Of a DNA stretch of 64,000 bases, positions 10,630-21,861 are shown one piece after another. The translations under genes and the position numbers were made by a program. The stretch's first letter is position 1, and each line of letters opens with the position of its first letter. Source of the DNA: Phymatolithon calcareum (taxonomy: Eukaryota; Rhodophyta; Florideophyceae; Hapalidiales); contig OZ345366.1 in NCBI GenBank assembly GCA_977006965.1, positions 2,728,001 through 2,792,000 on the forward strand, in the 5' to 3' direction. The notes beneath the pieces were generated by a model. It made no database searches. It worked only from the letters and a program-made list of their open reading frames with translations, and was not told the origin of the DNA.

Positions 10630-11078
10630 TGTAACAATTTTATGTTACAATAGTTACACATGTACTGCAAAATGCCACGTATGCAAATGCACGAGTGTTA
10701 CAAGTGTCATTGCAAAGTCTCAATCATTCGCATTCCTATTGGTCAGTTTTAGATTCCAGCACCCAATCGTCTAGTGGAATCTAAATAGGGCTTTTTATAT
10801 GTAAAATATAGATCTCGTTTAGAATGGAAGGTGCGACTATTGTCTATATAAGACAGACCGACATCGCACTTAGTAGAGTTAGCCAAGACTGAAGCGGAGC
10901 AAACAACTCCGAGTAACAGTCTAGAGTGCCGAAAGGACAATAAGTTCAGAGCCTCTAGATAAAAACTAAAAAGTGAAATAAAAGTACAAAAGTACGAATT
11001 CCATTCCAACATTCCAACATTCCAATAAAAATCCCAACAATAATCATAACGACAAATCATACCTAAAAAGTCGTTATA
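10630..11078 (+). repeat. gypsy-1 3' LTR
   Basis: The same 449 bp as the 5' LTR, with two substitutions seen (near positions 7 and 89 of the LTR). Confidence 0.95.
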
Positions 11079-11083
11079 CACGG

Positions 11084-13483
11084 TCGCGGAGATTTAAGAT
11101 TCGTAGAGTTGAATAGCGATCGGTCTGTGAGGAGTGCTCATATTGTACCTGGTTTGTAATGGTGGACGCGATGAGGTGTTGTGAATATTGCAAACATGAT
11201 GATTCTGATGCATATATTGTAGACGGATGATGCCGACTGATTCGACTAAAAGCAGTGAAAGATTACAAGATCAATACTGTCAGACCTCAGCGGGTAAAGC
11301 TAAAAGTAAGCACGGCTGCTGCTTCCGTCTCCACCACAGCTCAGTGCGCAGCAATGGTACGATCATATGTTTCGCAATCATTGAAGTATTGTAAAACGGC
11401 TGGACCCTCGCAACGTCGCATAGTATCCCAACTCATGTGTGCGCATAGAGGGAAGCATCAGGACGGCAATCTGGAAAAATCTTGGTTGTGTCTACACGCA
11501 TGGTAACATGCTGGACAAAGCGGCCCTCTCTCTGTTTTTCGGAGGCTGATATGACACGCGCGCAGTATTGGTTTGCGCTGATTCGAGTTCTGAATCACGC
11601 ATGATGATGGTGGATATAAGCTATTTAAAAAAGGTCCCAAAACCTCAATTTGAGAAACAGGGCAGATGCTCGCTGGCTTCCATATCTAGCCCTCTCTAGT
11701 CTCCAAAGATCTCATCAATTCGGGACAGTAGGACTTTGGTGGTAAGTGTTTGCTCACTGCTGCTACTGTGTGCGCCTTAGATAAGTATCTAGATGAATAT
11801 TCTTGAGACACCGCTCGTTCAAGACGGACAGCATTACGGAAATGGATACGATTACTGGAATGGGGTGATCGAACAGTGCGATTCTATAGTCTATCCAGAG
11901 ATCTCTGTGGTCTCGAGCTTTTATTACATCTGGAAAGGTGCTGCCCTGAAAAACCGGCGAGTGCTATTGGATAAGACTAGTATGCTGCACGCTATTGGCA
12001 TTACGAGTCCAGTTTATGGGATTACCTTGCAACAATGTGTTCGTCCACTCTAATGTTTTTTTGAAAATTCCACTAGTAGATAGACACCCAATCAATCGCG
12101 TTGATGAACATTCAGCTTTACTGCAAGTCTTTGCATCGCCCGACAATATTAATGTCCACGAGTAGTTTGAACGATATTGTAGGGCTTTCATCCATACAGT
12201 ATGATATTCGATAACCTTTTCACGCGGCTAACGGCTAAGAATTCGAAGCACACAGCTGTTAGGAGTTTCATAGAGTTGAACGTTCTTTTGTACACAGTAG
12301 TCAACTGTATTTTGATACAGTGCTATAGATGGCATTTCTGCGGAAAGATCACTCGAGAGAGAGAGATTACTTCGTTCCCGTTGTTTAGTGCTCGTGCAAA
12401 TCATGTGTTTGCACAACATCTGGTCAGACGGCAAAAGGCATGAAGCTGCTCTGGTGTTGGCGAAAGCTGAACTTGAGGGTTTCTAAAATAAAAATTTACA
12501 ATTTCCCCCCTCCCCTTGAGGTATGCGATGTCGTAAAGTGTTCGTACATAATGCTTTAGATCGAAATGGCAGCGAATGCTGTAGTGCATACATGCATACT
12601 GTATCGCCAGATCGATTCCTGTACTACATTAAAATATTGTAATTCAAGAAAACAGAAGCAGCAGCATGCAAATACATGACATGTATTTGCATGCTGTTGC
12701 TTAACACATTGTGTTGATCGCCCCAGAACGTGGTTCCTTCGCCAACTTCAGCAATGCCATTGTTTCACCACAATGCATGTGCATATACTCCGCATTGCTT
12801 TCTTGGATAACATCCCTCAACCCCCCTTGCAGTGAAAACACTTCCATTGCGCGCCTGCGGCTTCCGCCGTTTTTCGACATTGCTTGTCTTTGACCATTCG
12901 CAACAGTATGCCGATGACCATCAGTGTACTGTAGTCTCCCTGAAACGAAGTTTTTCGAGCTCTATCGCCCGCGCATAAATTGATGCAAATTCTAATTCCC
13001 GTCAACATATTGCAGGCATATGACTTTGGCCAATAAAGCGCTATCAGATCAAATCACGAAAGCAATGTTGGTTTTTATTGATGTTCATCAAAATAATATC
13101 GCTAAATTTTTTTCCAGTATCATCAATAAGATCTCAAGACTTTTTGGGAATGAGATTCGGTCGTACAGTAAAATAACACAGCCATGCCTTCCCTACAGTA
13201 TTAGCGTAAATTAGCACCATGTCGTACATTGAAACCACCAATGTATTAGCAAAAGCTCACTCGCTGCATCTCGTATTATATGAGGCGCACATGGCTATGT
13301 GAAGCGCCTATCGCAGCCGCCCACGTGTTCGCAGCCGCGCTAAATCGATCAAAATTCCACGCCCTCGCGAGGCACGTACCCACGCACACGCTATAAGCCA
13401 TTCACTTCATAACCGACACGCAGTGCTATTCCGGCATCATGCCGTCAGCAAGTCTCGACGAATAGTCTTGACGGACTTCAACC
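11084..13483. other. No recognisable gene; upstream region of the alpha-kinase
   Basis: Only short frames without motifs. A roughly 40-bp segment around 11519-11565 resembles 41746-41790, the N-terminal part of a suspected hAT relic. A long palindrome lies at 12657-12701. The promoter of the kinase gene should lie in the last few hundred bases but I see no clear TATA element. Confidence 0.5.
12657..12701. repeat. Near-perfect 45-bp palindrome with one-base centre
   Basis: Two 22-base arms, starting AGCAGCAGCATGCAAATACA and its complement, flank a single A at 12679, with one mismatch. See the related palindromes at 41180, 51631 and 56096. Confidence 0.9.
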
Positions 13484-14754
13484 ATGACCTCGCGCGGCTG
13501 CGCCCAGTGTGGCGAAGCAAAGACACATTCCAATTTCAGCTCCAACCAGTGGCGCAAGGGAGTCGGTCGCTCGCGTTGCGCTGATTGCGTAGCAGGCATC
13601 CAATCTGGCGAGGATGCCCGTCGAACTGAACGCATCAATAACAAGTCTGGTGCTGTCTTCAGGTCAGTCAGTATAGTCCCACTTCTCGGTCTTGTCCATT
13701 CTGCACCCTGGCGCTAACGTGCTCTTTGTCCTTGACTGCTTCCATCTTCTCTTATACCTCCCACTTTCCCAACGCAGTGCTTACGATCTGACTCACCCAT
13801 TTGAAGAGGGAGGTTTCCGCTGGGTTGCCCTGGGCAACTATGTCTCCGGTCCGCGTGCGGGAGAACCCTGCGTCGCCAAATGGTTCAAATCTGGATTCGT
13901 CATGTCTGCCGCAGACTACAGAGAGGACATCAAGTGCGCCGTCAAGGCAATGCAGCTCGTGCGTGCATTCAACGCCGACCACATTATAAAAACTCATATC
14001 CGCGTCAACATCCCCGAGGTCTGGGAGTTTGATGAAGACACCGGTCTCAGCGGCGTCAAGTACATGCTGGAGCCGTACATTGAGGATTACGACAAATGTA
14101 AGTATTGCTGATCAACCTTCCAAATCTTTTCCTTTTTCCATCCCCATACTCATGCAATCCTGACGTTTTGCACACTCTTCCCCGCACTCTGGTCTCGTGC
14201 GAATAGGGAATAGCAACAGTGGGTGGTACGACGACTCTACGGATTGGAGCATGGCGATGCAGGCACTCTCGCATTATTCCTATCACAAGACTGGCGGTCA
14301 GTTCCTGCTGTGCGATATTCAGGGTGGATTTGACGACGACGGCGCAATTCTGTCCGATCCCGCTATTCTATCGCGAAACATGTCCTACGGTGTCACGGAT
14401 ATGGGCCCAGAGGGTATCTCGAACTTCTTCGCATTGCATGAATGTAACCATTACTGTGATCCCTCCTGGTCGAAGCCGGCCGATCCGCACTACTTTTACG
14501 ATGCATATGAGGGTACCACAGTTCATCCGTATTATGTTTATACTGCAAATGAATCTACAGTCACCACTGATATGTCCGAGACAACTTTGTACAGGACGGA
14601 AGAGGCGCCAAGGCAGCCGACTCAAAACGAGGATGAGGATGAAGAGCAGCAAAAAGAGCCGACATATTATCAAGATGAAAATGGGTACTACTATTACTAT
14701 TATTCAGATTCTGAAGACGAAGACGCGGAGGTTAATACAGAGTATTACGACTGA
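13484..14754 (+). CDS. Alpha-kinase with N-terminal Cys4 zinc motif (3 exons)
   Basis: Atypical (alpha-type) Ser/Thr protein kinase, probably soluble. I read exons 13484-13662, 13778-14097 and 14207-14754, joined at GT/AG sites (GTCAGT...GCAG; GTAAGT...ATAG), giving 348 residues. The N-terminus has CAQCG...CADC, a CX2C-CX2C zinc module with a QW between, somewhat like Stc1-type motifs. The kinase domain (about 62-255) shows the ATP-binding Lys94 (CVAKW), NSNSGW across the second junction, catalytic Asp203 in LLCDIQGG, DPAI at 217-220, DMGPEGISNFF, and the zinc ligands His189, His244, Cys246 and Cys250. The splice joins rebuild the conserved motif, which supports the model. The tail is acidic and Tyr-rich. 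The kinase appears catalytically complete. Its substrate is unknown; eEF2 kinase and myosin-heavy-chain kinase belong to this family. Confidence 0.9.
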
Positions 14755-15053
14755 TATGGGAAGGACTTCGCGTGTCATCTGTTCTTGGGTGAGTGTTCTC
14801 TATTTCTTCAAGATTTGTTCCTTCGTAGAAGGAGACAAATTGTTTCGCACAGATTGCCGCACGAATATGGTGGCACTCTCATATAGTATCGGAAAATTTA
14901 GTTGCAAGTCGGTGCAGTCGTTTTGCTCACGAAATGAAGAGCGTGAATATGGTCAGATTTTCGAAATGTATTAGGCCATCTCATCCCAAGTCGATGGAAC
15001 AGGCATTTCAGTTTTGCAGGTTTAGTAAGTGCTTGTGGAAGCAGAGATGCTGG
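14755..15053. other. 3' flank of the kinase gene up to LINE-B
   Basis: Nothing recognisable. It ends at the LINE-B target duplication (15054-15066). Confidence 0.5.
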
Positions 15054-18000
15054 TCGATGCTGTCGGGGATATTTGATGATTTTATTTTTGAGAGCTCCCA
15101 AAGCCTCACCTTGGAGTAACGGGGCAGCTCTTGCATAATCTCTACGCTATAGTCATCTGGCTGCTCAAAACGTTCTTGATTCGTAATTCTCTCCCAACCA
15201 GAGCTCCGGTAAGTCTCTTGCACTCAAACTCAATTTCTGTACTCATCTTCGATGACGCTAGAGTACGTTGTAAGGCGACTAGTTCGACCACCGCGGTAAT
15301 CCCACAGTACGCACCCAACACTGATTTCCTCCAAAGGGGTGCTCGGTTGAATGTCAACCTTAGGCACCTTAAACGTGTTGTTCTTTCTCCTATGTGAAGG
15401 ATCCCTGGTAGCTTGCCTTCAATAGGAATCTTCATTGACCTGCCTTCTTCTTCCTTTTCCCATACCTTAATTGTTTCTTCTCTCCTCGTCTTCTTCGTGA
15501 CAGATCCCTCCTGGGATTTCTGAAGGGCTTGTCGCAAGTCTTCATACATCTTGAGATATTCAATATCCTTCATTGCTTCCTTTACGTCCTCATCTCTTCC
15601 AAAGTACTCTTCTGTTTCTTCAAGGCGCTTTTTGTGCCTTACCAGGCTTAATGCAAACCTTTCTGCTTGATGACGTCTCCTCATCTTTGGTGGTCCCAGT
15701 CGGCACAGAACTCGCATTCGGTCCCGGCGGTGTTCGGCATACTTTCCGAAAACATTTTTGTAGAACAAGCCCTCTGCCGACTCGATTGCCGAGAGCAATC
15801 GATTTGTCATTGGAGTAACGTGTAACGCATACTCCCATTTCGGGATAATTAGCGACTTAAAGATCCTGATGCATGTCTCCGGTTTGAATCCTCGAACATT
15901 CACTCCAAGCTCCCGCAGCTTATGTATGCATCCTGCAGCATTTCGAACTCTTGCTATGGCCGTGCCATCCGTAACACCCTTGTTATTCATGCTTACCCCA
16001 AGATACGAGAGTCTCCAGGCTTGATATAGTTCTCGTCCTGCCAAGTAAAACGTGTGCTTCTGAAGTCCTTTGTACTTAAGAACTTCGCTTTTTCCTGGTT
16101 TTGTGTTCCATTTCATGCCATTTTCGCTTGCCCAACTGGTCGCTATATCAAGAAGTTTCTGCATTCCTCGTCCTGTCTTCGCTTGAAGCTGGACATCATC
16201 TGCGAACAATTGCACAGGACTTTCTGAAACGTTCCTGTCTGTCTTGGAGACGGCTTCTGCGAATGTGTCCATGAATATATTGTATAGGCATGGACTAAGC
16301 GGGGAACCTTGAGGTACTCCTCGGTCGATGATACACCACGTTTCTGTCTCGTCTCCAGCTGATGTGACCCACGATGGTTTTAACAGGTACGCAACCATCC
16401 TTGCTATCTCTTGGGGAAGTTTCTCCTTCAGCCTCTTCATGAGGATATCCCTGGGCACACTATCGTATGCTGCGGATAGGTCAAGAACTTCCATGAACGG
16501 ATGGCCCTTTTTCATTGAACTTTTTGCCCGGAGTATAGCGAGATAAGTGCTTCTGTCTTTCCGAAAACCCAGCTGAACCTTATTGAAGCGATAGTTCTCG
16601 CGTATGTATGCATCTAGAGCTGAGTCGATGATTTTCCTGGCTTGACTTAAAAGAGATATGGGCCTGTAGTTTGCTGCTACATGAGCTGGGCCTTTCTTGT
16701 ATAAGGGAATCAGAGTTGCTTGGCGCCATGCCCGAGGAAGACATTTGAGTCTCCCGCATGTTTCCCATAATGCTAGCATTATTTCGAGCCCCGCTTCTTT
16801 GTTCGCGTGCAACATTTCGACCGCAATTCCGTCTGGACCTACCGCCTTCCCCTTCGGTGCTCTGTTGAATGCTCTTGCGATGTGCCGCTTCATTGCCCTA
16901 TTGAGTGCAAACGTACGCAACGGCATATTCCAGTCTTCTTCCGCCTTACAAACACTTGAGATGTATGCTGAGAATTTGCTTGGGTGCACAGGAGCCCCGA
17001 GAGCTTTGTTTGCTCCTTTCCTCCGTGCTTTTGATTTCATGATCTTGCTTGTGGTATTCGCCGCCTCGCTCGGCCCCATTTTCTCAACCTCATGAAGATA
17101 TCTTTCAAATTGGTCGCATTTGGCTTTTCTCACCTTCTTCTTTAACAGCATTTTCACCTCTCGGAGGGCTTCTTTGTCACTTTCGAGGCCTGTTCTCCTG
17201 TAAGTCTTATAATGCCGGGTTCGTTTCTTGGCCAGATTGTCGAGCTCCTTGTTCCAAAAACTTTTAAATCTCGGGGGCCTCGGCTTAGACGATATCCACG
17301 GCTCCTTCAGCTTTTTCAGAAAAAGTTCATACCAGTTGTTCAACTCCCGTTTGTCAGTACAGGTATGCAGCTGCTCTATCATGCCCGGTACCCATTTCGA
17401 CATTTCTTCTCTGGCCTTCGTTGTTCTTGTCAGGCTTCGCCTGGCAGTTTTTGAGATAACCTTCTTTCTTCGCTAGGTTATAATCCTGTAGTTCAGTACC
17501 CTCATTGCTACAGGAATGTGTTCTGTGACACCCTCCCACATGCCGTTTAACAGTTCGGGTACCTCTCCTTCTAAGGACTTCGTCATGAAGATATCGATGT
17601 TGCTCTTGCCATGGTTGGATACAAATGTTGGTCTTGTTGTCGTCCTTATTCTCCAGTTGAATTTTGCGGCCCACGAAACAATCTTGTTCCCTCTCCAGTT
17701 TCCTGTGCGGTCCCAGTGCCTATGTCTTGCGTTAAGGTCACCCATGATTATCGCCTTCCCCCTGCAATGACGGTGGATGAATTCCAAGCACTTGTCGTAC
17801 TCCTCTCGACTCGCAAGAGGAGATATGTATGCAACCGACACTGCAATGTCCATCACATTTGCAACCACGACCTGGAATGCTTTTGTAGCCATCTTACCCA
17901 GCACTTTGGTTGGAGTACCAGCCTTAGTAATTAAAGCTACACCTCCTCGTGGTCGTTCTCGAGGGCCCTGCGGACGGGTAGAACAAATTTGGTCGAAATT

Positions 18001-18075
18001 CACCCTGATCGCTGTGTCTTCTTTTTGAAAAGTCTCCGTGAGACCAAGGACTTGCACATGGTTCGATGCTGTCGG
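15054..18075 (-). mobile_element. LINE-B non-LTR retrotransposon, 5'-truncated
   Basis: The element 15067-18062 is flanked by a perfect 13-bp duplication TCGATGCTGTCGG (15054-15066 and 18063-18075). In sense (minus) orientation it starts inside the endonuclease domain and ends with a short ATCATCAAATATCC-type 3' terminus and no poly-A. 5' truncation and variable duplications are typical of target-primed insertion. Partial relatives lie at 22980-23890, 38812-39132, 42838-43030 and 61434-62076. Confidence 0.93.
15142..18057 (-). pseudogene. LINE-B polyprotein (AP endonuclease + RT), one amber stop
   Basis: One frame runs from 18057 to the stop at 15142 with a single TAG at 17473-17475. The upstream 194 codons are an APE-type endonuclease lacking its first strands: LGLTET, GGVALI, MGDLNARHRHWD and VTEHIP are visible. 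The downstream 753+ codons carry the reverse transcriptase: AVGPDGI, NYRPISLL, LGFRKDRST, SAAYDSV, GVPQGSPLSP and the catalytic FADDVQLQ (about 16193-16207). The C-terminal region is charged, and I see no RNase H. The product would nick the target and copy the RNA at the nick. Because of the truncated endonuclease and the amber codon, this copy should be dead. It was probably inserted recently, since only one stop has accumulated. Confidence 0.93.
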
Positions 18076-18463
18076 TGCTTCATCTGGCGAGCAGGCTTGT
18101 CCACATTTCCCGCCATTCAGGCCCTAATAAAACTGCCAATTGCGAGTTGAAGCACCATACGATGATCCTCGAGAGAAGAAGTTGCCGCATTCCGTGGTCA
18201 ATAAATATGGAATATTTCATTCTACATTTCTTCACAGTGCATAATTCATTTGTTCCAGGTGAAGAAGATGTGTGAATTTTTATTTCATAGTTACCATCTG
18301 TTCCACGGGAGAGAATGGACCAGGGCACTGAATATAAACGCAAAAGACTCACTAGTTTCCTCACGGGAAGAGAAATTCGAGTTCAGCAGATCTTAGGAGG
18401 GTAGTGACACGGGAGGCTTTGAGAATTTGATCTGCTACTCAAGTTATCGTGTTGGGAGCTTCC
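18076..18463. other. Spacer between LINE-B and LINE-A
   Basis: About 390 bp of unique sequence with no gene. It ends at the LINE-A target duplication GAAATAAAACAT (18464-18475). Confidence 0.5.
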
Positions 18464-18670
18464 GAAATAAAACATGGTCGCACGGGTTCCGCTTCCACGC
18501 AGTGCGGCTGGACTATGAGATTCAATAAGAACCTCATGGACAAAATGGAACTCACATCGGAACTTTGTTCGGAAATTTTGAATCCAGTTTGGATTTCTCA
18601 TACATTGGCATCTTCCCGCCAAAAAGTAAAGTGGTCACCGTCAAGCGTCATTACCCTCCTCCGCGGTGGA

Positions 18671-18694
18671 GACGTCGAGACGAATCCAGGACCG
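18671..18694 (+). other. 2A-type ribosome-skipping motif in LINE-A
   Basis: Codes for DVETNPGP, preceded by TLLRGG. It matches the 2A consensus D-V/I-E-x-N-P-G-P exactly, with a hydrophobic lead-in (SVITLL). Skipping would release a 59-residue leader and let endonuclease-RT-RNase H start at Pro60. The 2A sequences of trypanosome L1Tc and some echinoderm LINEs occupy the same N-terminal place. Confidence 0.85.
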
Positions 18695-21565
18695 TTGCGC
18701 ATACTCCAACTCAATTGCCGGTCAATAAGGAAACAAGGGCGCGCTGCCCAGATTTCCAAGCTGGCAAGAGACTCTAAAGCGGACGTCTTGCTCCTCTCTG
18801 AAACTTGGCTTCGCCATGGCGACGATGCACCGCGAATCTCCGGATTCGGCCTGGTCAATCGAGCAGACAGGAAGGAAGTAACTGCCCGTGGTGGCGGCGT
18901 AATTACCTATGCGCGCCTTGGGCTACCGGTAACAAATCGAGGCACGAAGCTGGGCTATAAGGCAGAAGTGGCGGAACTGGAGGTACGGGTGGGAGATTCT
19001 GGAAAACGGTCCATTTCAATATCGCACTTCTACGTTTCACCAGACTGCGCTACGCGATTTGATTGGAAATCGATGCGGCGAGACGCATTCATCTTCGGTG
19101 ACTGCAACATCCACGGACCTTGGGATGTAGATCGGTACGATCCTGCATCATCGAAACAGTTTGAGGAGTACTTGGAAACCACAGGTCGAATCGTCCTAAA
19201 TGACGGAACTCCAACACTACTCACACCGACCGGACCATCCGCAGTTGACATCGCGGCTTGCCCAGCAGAGTTTGCTATGGAATGCCAATGGAGGGTTCTA
19301 CCCGCTACGTTCAGTGACCACCTGCCTTGCTTGACTACAGTCGAACCTTTAACACAGTCGCGTAAACGATTTGGTCGTGCTCGCTGGTCTCTGAAAAAGG
19401 CGGACTGGGACGCATTCGCGGCCAAAGTTGACGAGGTATTGCAAACTCACACCGACGCTGCATTGACAGTTGACGAAGGGAACCGCCGTTTTGTTCAGGC
19501 CATTCTTGCTGGCGCACGGCATGCGATCCCGCGCGGAAACCTGCGAGGAAAAATATGGTGGAATGACGCAGCTGCTACAGCAGCTAAGGAACGGAAGGAA
19601 GCGGCAGAAGAGTACGCTCGCAACCCGACAACGGAGGCATTTTCCGTACTGGCTGAGGTTCGGAAGAACACTGATATTGTCATTGCGGCAGCTAAACGAG
19701 AGTGTTGGAAGGATCACGTTTCCACAATCAATGCCGACAAGAAAGGATGGCGGCTCCTGGCGGCCATCGAAGGTAAGCGCCGGACTGGGGCAACAATTGT
19801 CTCGGACTGTCGCAAATCAGACCGCTCACTCGCCGCTCAAATCGTCAAGGACTATGTCGCAAAGAATCGGAATCGGAACAAGAATGAGGACCTTCGTCTG
19901 AAAGTGGAATACATAAGCGCGGTTCGCCAAGCGCACTGGAAACGGTCCAGCACAATTGAGTTTTCCATGCGTGAGCTCACTGCTACAATTAGGGCCATGC
20001 CAACTCGAACAGCAACTGGTCCCGACGGGGTGGAGGTTTCATTTCTCCGCAACTTATCTCCCACGGCAACTCAGCATCTCCTCGAGCTTGTGAACTGGAG
20101 CTGGTGCGAGGGTTGTGTCCCTGCCGCCTGGAGAGAGGCTCTCCTGATTGGCATCCCAAAGCCTAACGACCCAGCAACTCTACGACCGATATCTCTTTCC
20201 TCTATCATTAATCGAGTCGCGGAGCGACTGGTCGGATTAAGATTCTCGGCGTGGACAGAGTCGAAGCTACCGTCGAGTCAAGCTGGATTCCGACGACATC
20301 GCGGTACGCAGGAACACATAGCGGCAATGGCACAACGTACCGCTGACGCCTTTGCACGGCATCAAAAATGCGCAGCGCTGTTTATAGATTTCAGCGCCGC
20401 ATACGATCGAGTGGTAATTCCTAAGCTGCTCGCAAAACTGTCGGACCTCCAGTGTGACCCAAATTTACTCTGCTGGCTTCATTCCTATCTATCGGACAGG
20501 AGAGCTAGAGGGTTGAGGAACAATGCTACTTCTAAATCTCGAGTTCTTGGTTGCGGCCTTCCCCAAGGAAGCTCGCTATCCCCAGGTCTTTGGAACTTGT
20601 ACATTTCTGACTTGGATGTCAATCTTGACGGTCTGGTTCAATTCAGCTTTGCTGATGACACCAGTTTCCACGCAGTCGGAAAAAACTGGGATGACGTCAT
20701 TGACAAACTCAACCAAGCTGCTCATATTCTTGCACAGAATTGCAAAGGATTGCGCATAACAGTCAATGCTCGCAAGTGCAAAGTCCTAGGATTCGCCCGA
20801 GGTGGCAAGCCTCCGATTCATCGGATCGGCGGAATGGTCAGCATCTCGGGAGCAGTGATCGAGGCGGTGGCGGACTACAAATTTCTTGGAGTCCATTTTG
20901 ATCAGCGACTTAGCTTCAAGAAACACTGCTCGGAAACCGGAAGAAAGCTCAAATCAAAGACTCGGTTCATGCGCGCTCTCAGTGGAACTACTTGGGGAGC
21001 TGAGTCACATGCGATGGAGTCATTCCGAAAAAGCTACTGTGAACCAGTAGCGCTATACGGAGCCTCGGCCTACGCGGTACACGGGGCTGACACCCACATC
21101 AAGCAAGTGGAAGTTGCGAGAAACGAAGCGGCTCGAGTCTCTACCGGTTGCTTGAAAGCCACAAAGATTTCGAAACTTCGGTTGCTTACTGGCATGAAGG
21201 CACTGCATGATTTTGGAGAACTGGAGGCTACCATGGTGATGGAAAAAGCGTTAAGATTGTTGCCGGACACCCCAGTTACAGGTGCAATGAACACTCGTGT
21301 GGCGAAACCGAAGAGTCAAGTGCGATCATGGCGCGAGACTAGTACCCAACAGCTCGCTGAAAAGGGAATTCTTGCGGTCCCGCGAAATAAATTCCATTCA
21401 CCAATTGGGAAGGACCGTTCGAAGAAAAAATATTGCAGTTTTCTTACCCCTGTGTCAGCAAAGGATGGGGAAAAGGAAAAGAAACTAGCCGCAGAGGCTC
21501 TGATACTCGAGCGGGAAGTCATGCAACCGGCGGCCATTGAACTATGGACAGATGGCAGCGTTGGA

Positions 21566-21861
21566 GAAATACCCACCGAGTTCATCCGCGAGTTTCAAAA
21601 TGACGAACGAGTCTCGGTGAACTGGGATGAAGGCTGGTACACCGCGACGCTGAAGAAATTCGACGTATTGCTCCACCAAGACAGCCCGGCGGTGGCGAAG
21701 TTTTCGACTCGACACGGGAAACCACCGGATATTCTCCTTTTCTACGACGACGGTGACAAACATGCGTATGCCTCCACTCCAACCGTTTCCAAACAGCATG
21801 CGGTTCTTTGTGATGAGGATGGCGATATGCTAGACATGTATAGAACCATACCTGCTAATGT
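21566..21861 (+). other. Tudor-like segment inserted in LINE-A RNase H
   Basis: This lies between the first RNase H Asp motif (WTDGSV, 21545) and the GGAGIL strand. The core, about 21603-21790, reads V-x-V-x-W-x-E-x-WY-x-A ... Y-DDGD, the typical beta-barrel signature of Tudor/Agenet-like domains. The relic at 39.1-39.7 kb has the same YDDGD...HAY block, so the insertion is a family trait and not damage to this copy. Confidence 0.5.

Larger units (their letters stand above)
4663..11083 (+). mobile_element. Ty3/gypsy LTR retrotransposon (gypsy-1), young insertion
   Basis: Two 449-bp LTRs (4668-5116 and 10630-11078) flank an extra C2H2-finger frame, a gag frame and a long pol frame. The 5-bp target duplication CACGG is perfect (4663-4667 and 11079-11083). 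By my reading the LTRs differ at only two positions, so the insertion is recent. The domain order protease, RT, RNase H, integrase places it in Ty3/gypsy. No chromodomain is visible at the end of integrase. Confidence 0.97.

Noticed and set aside
14219-14974. 251-codon plus-strand frame over the kinase third exon
   Set aside because: Arg/Ile/Thr-rich out-of-frame reading. The kinase frame has the conserved motifs.
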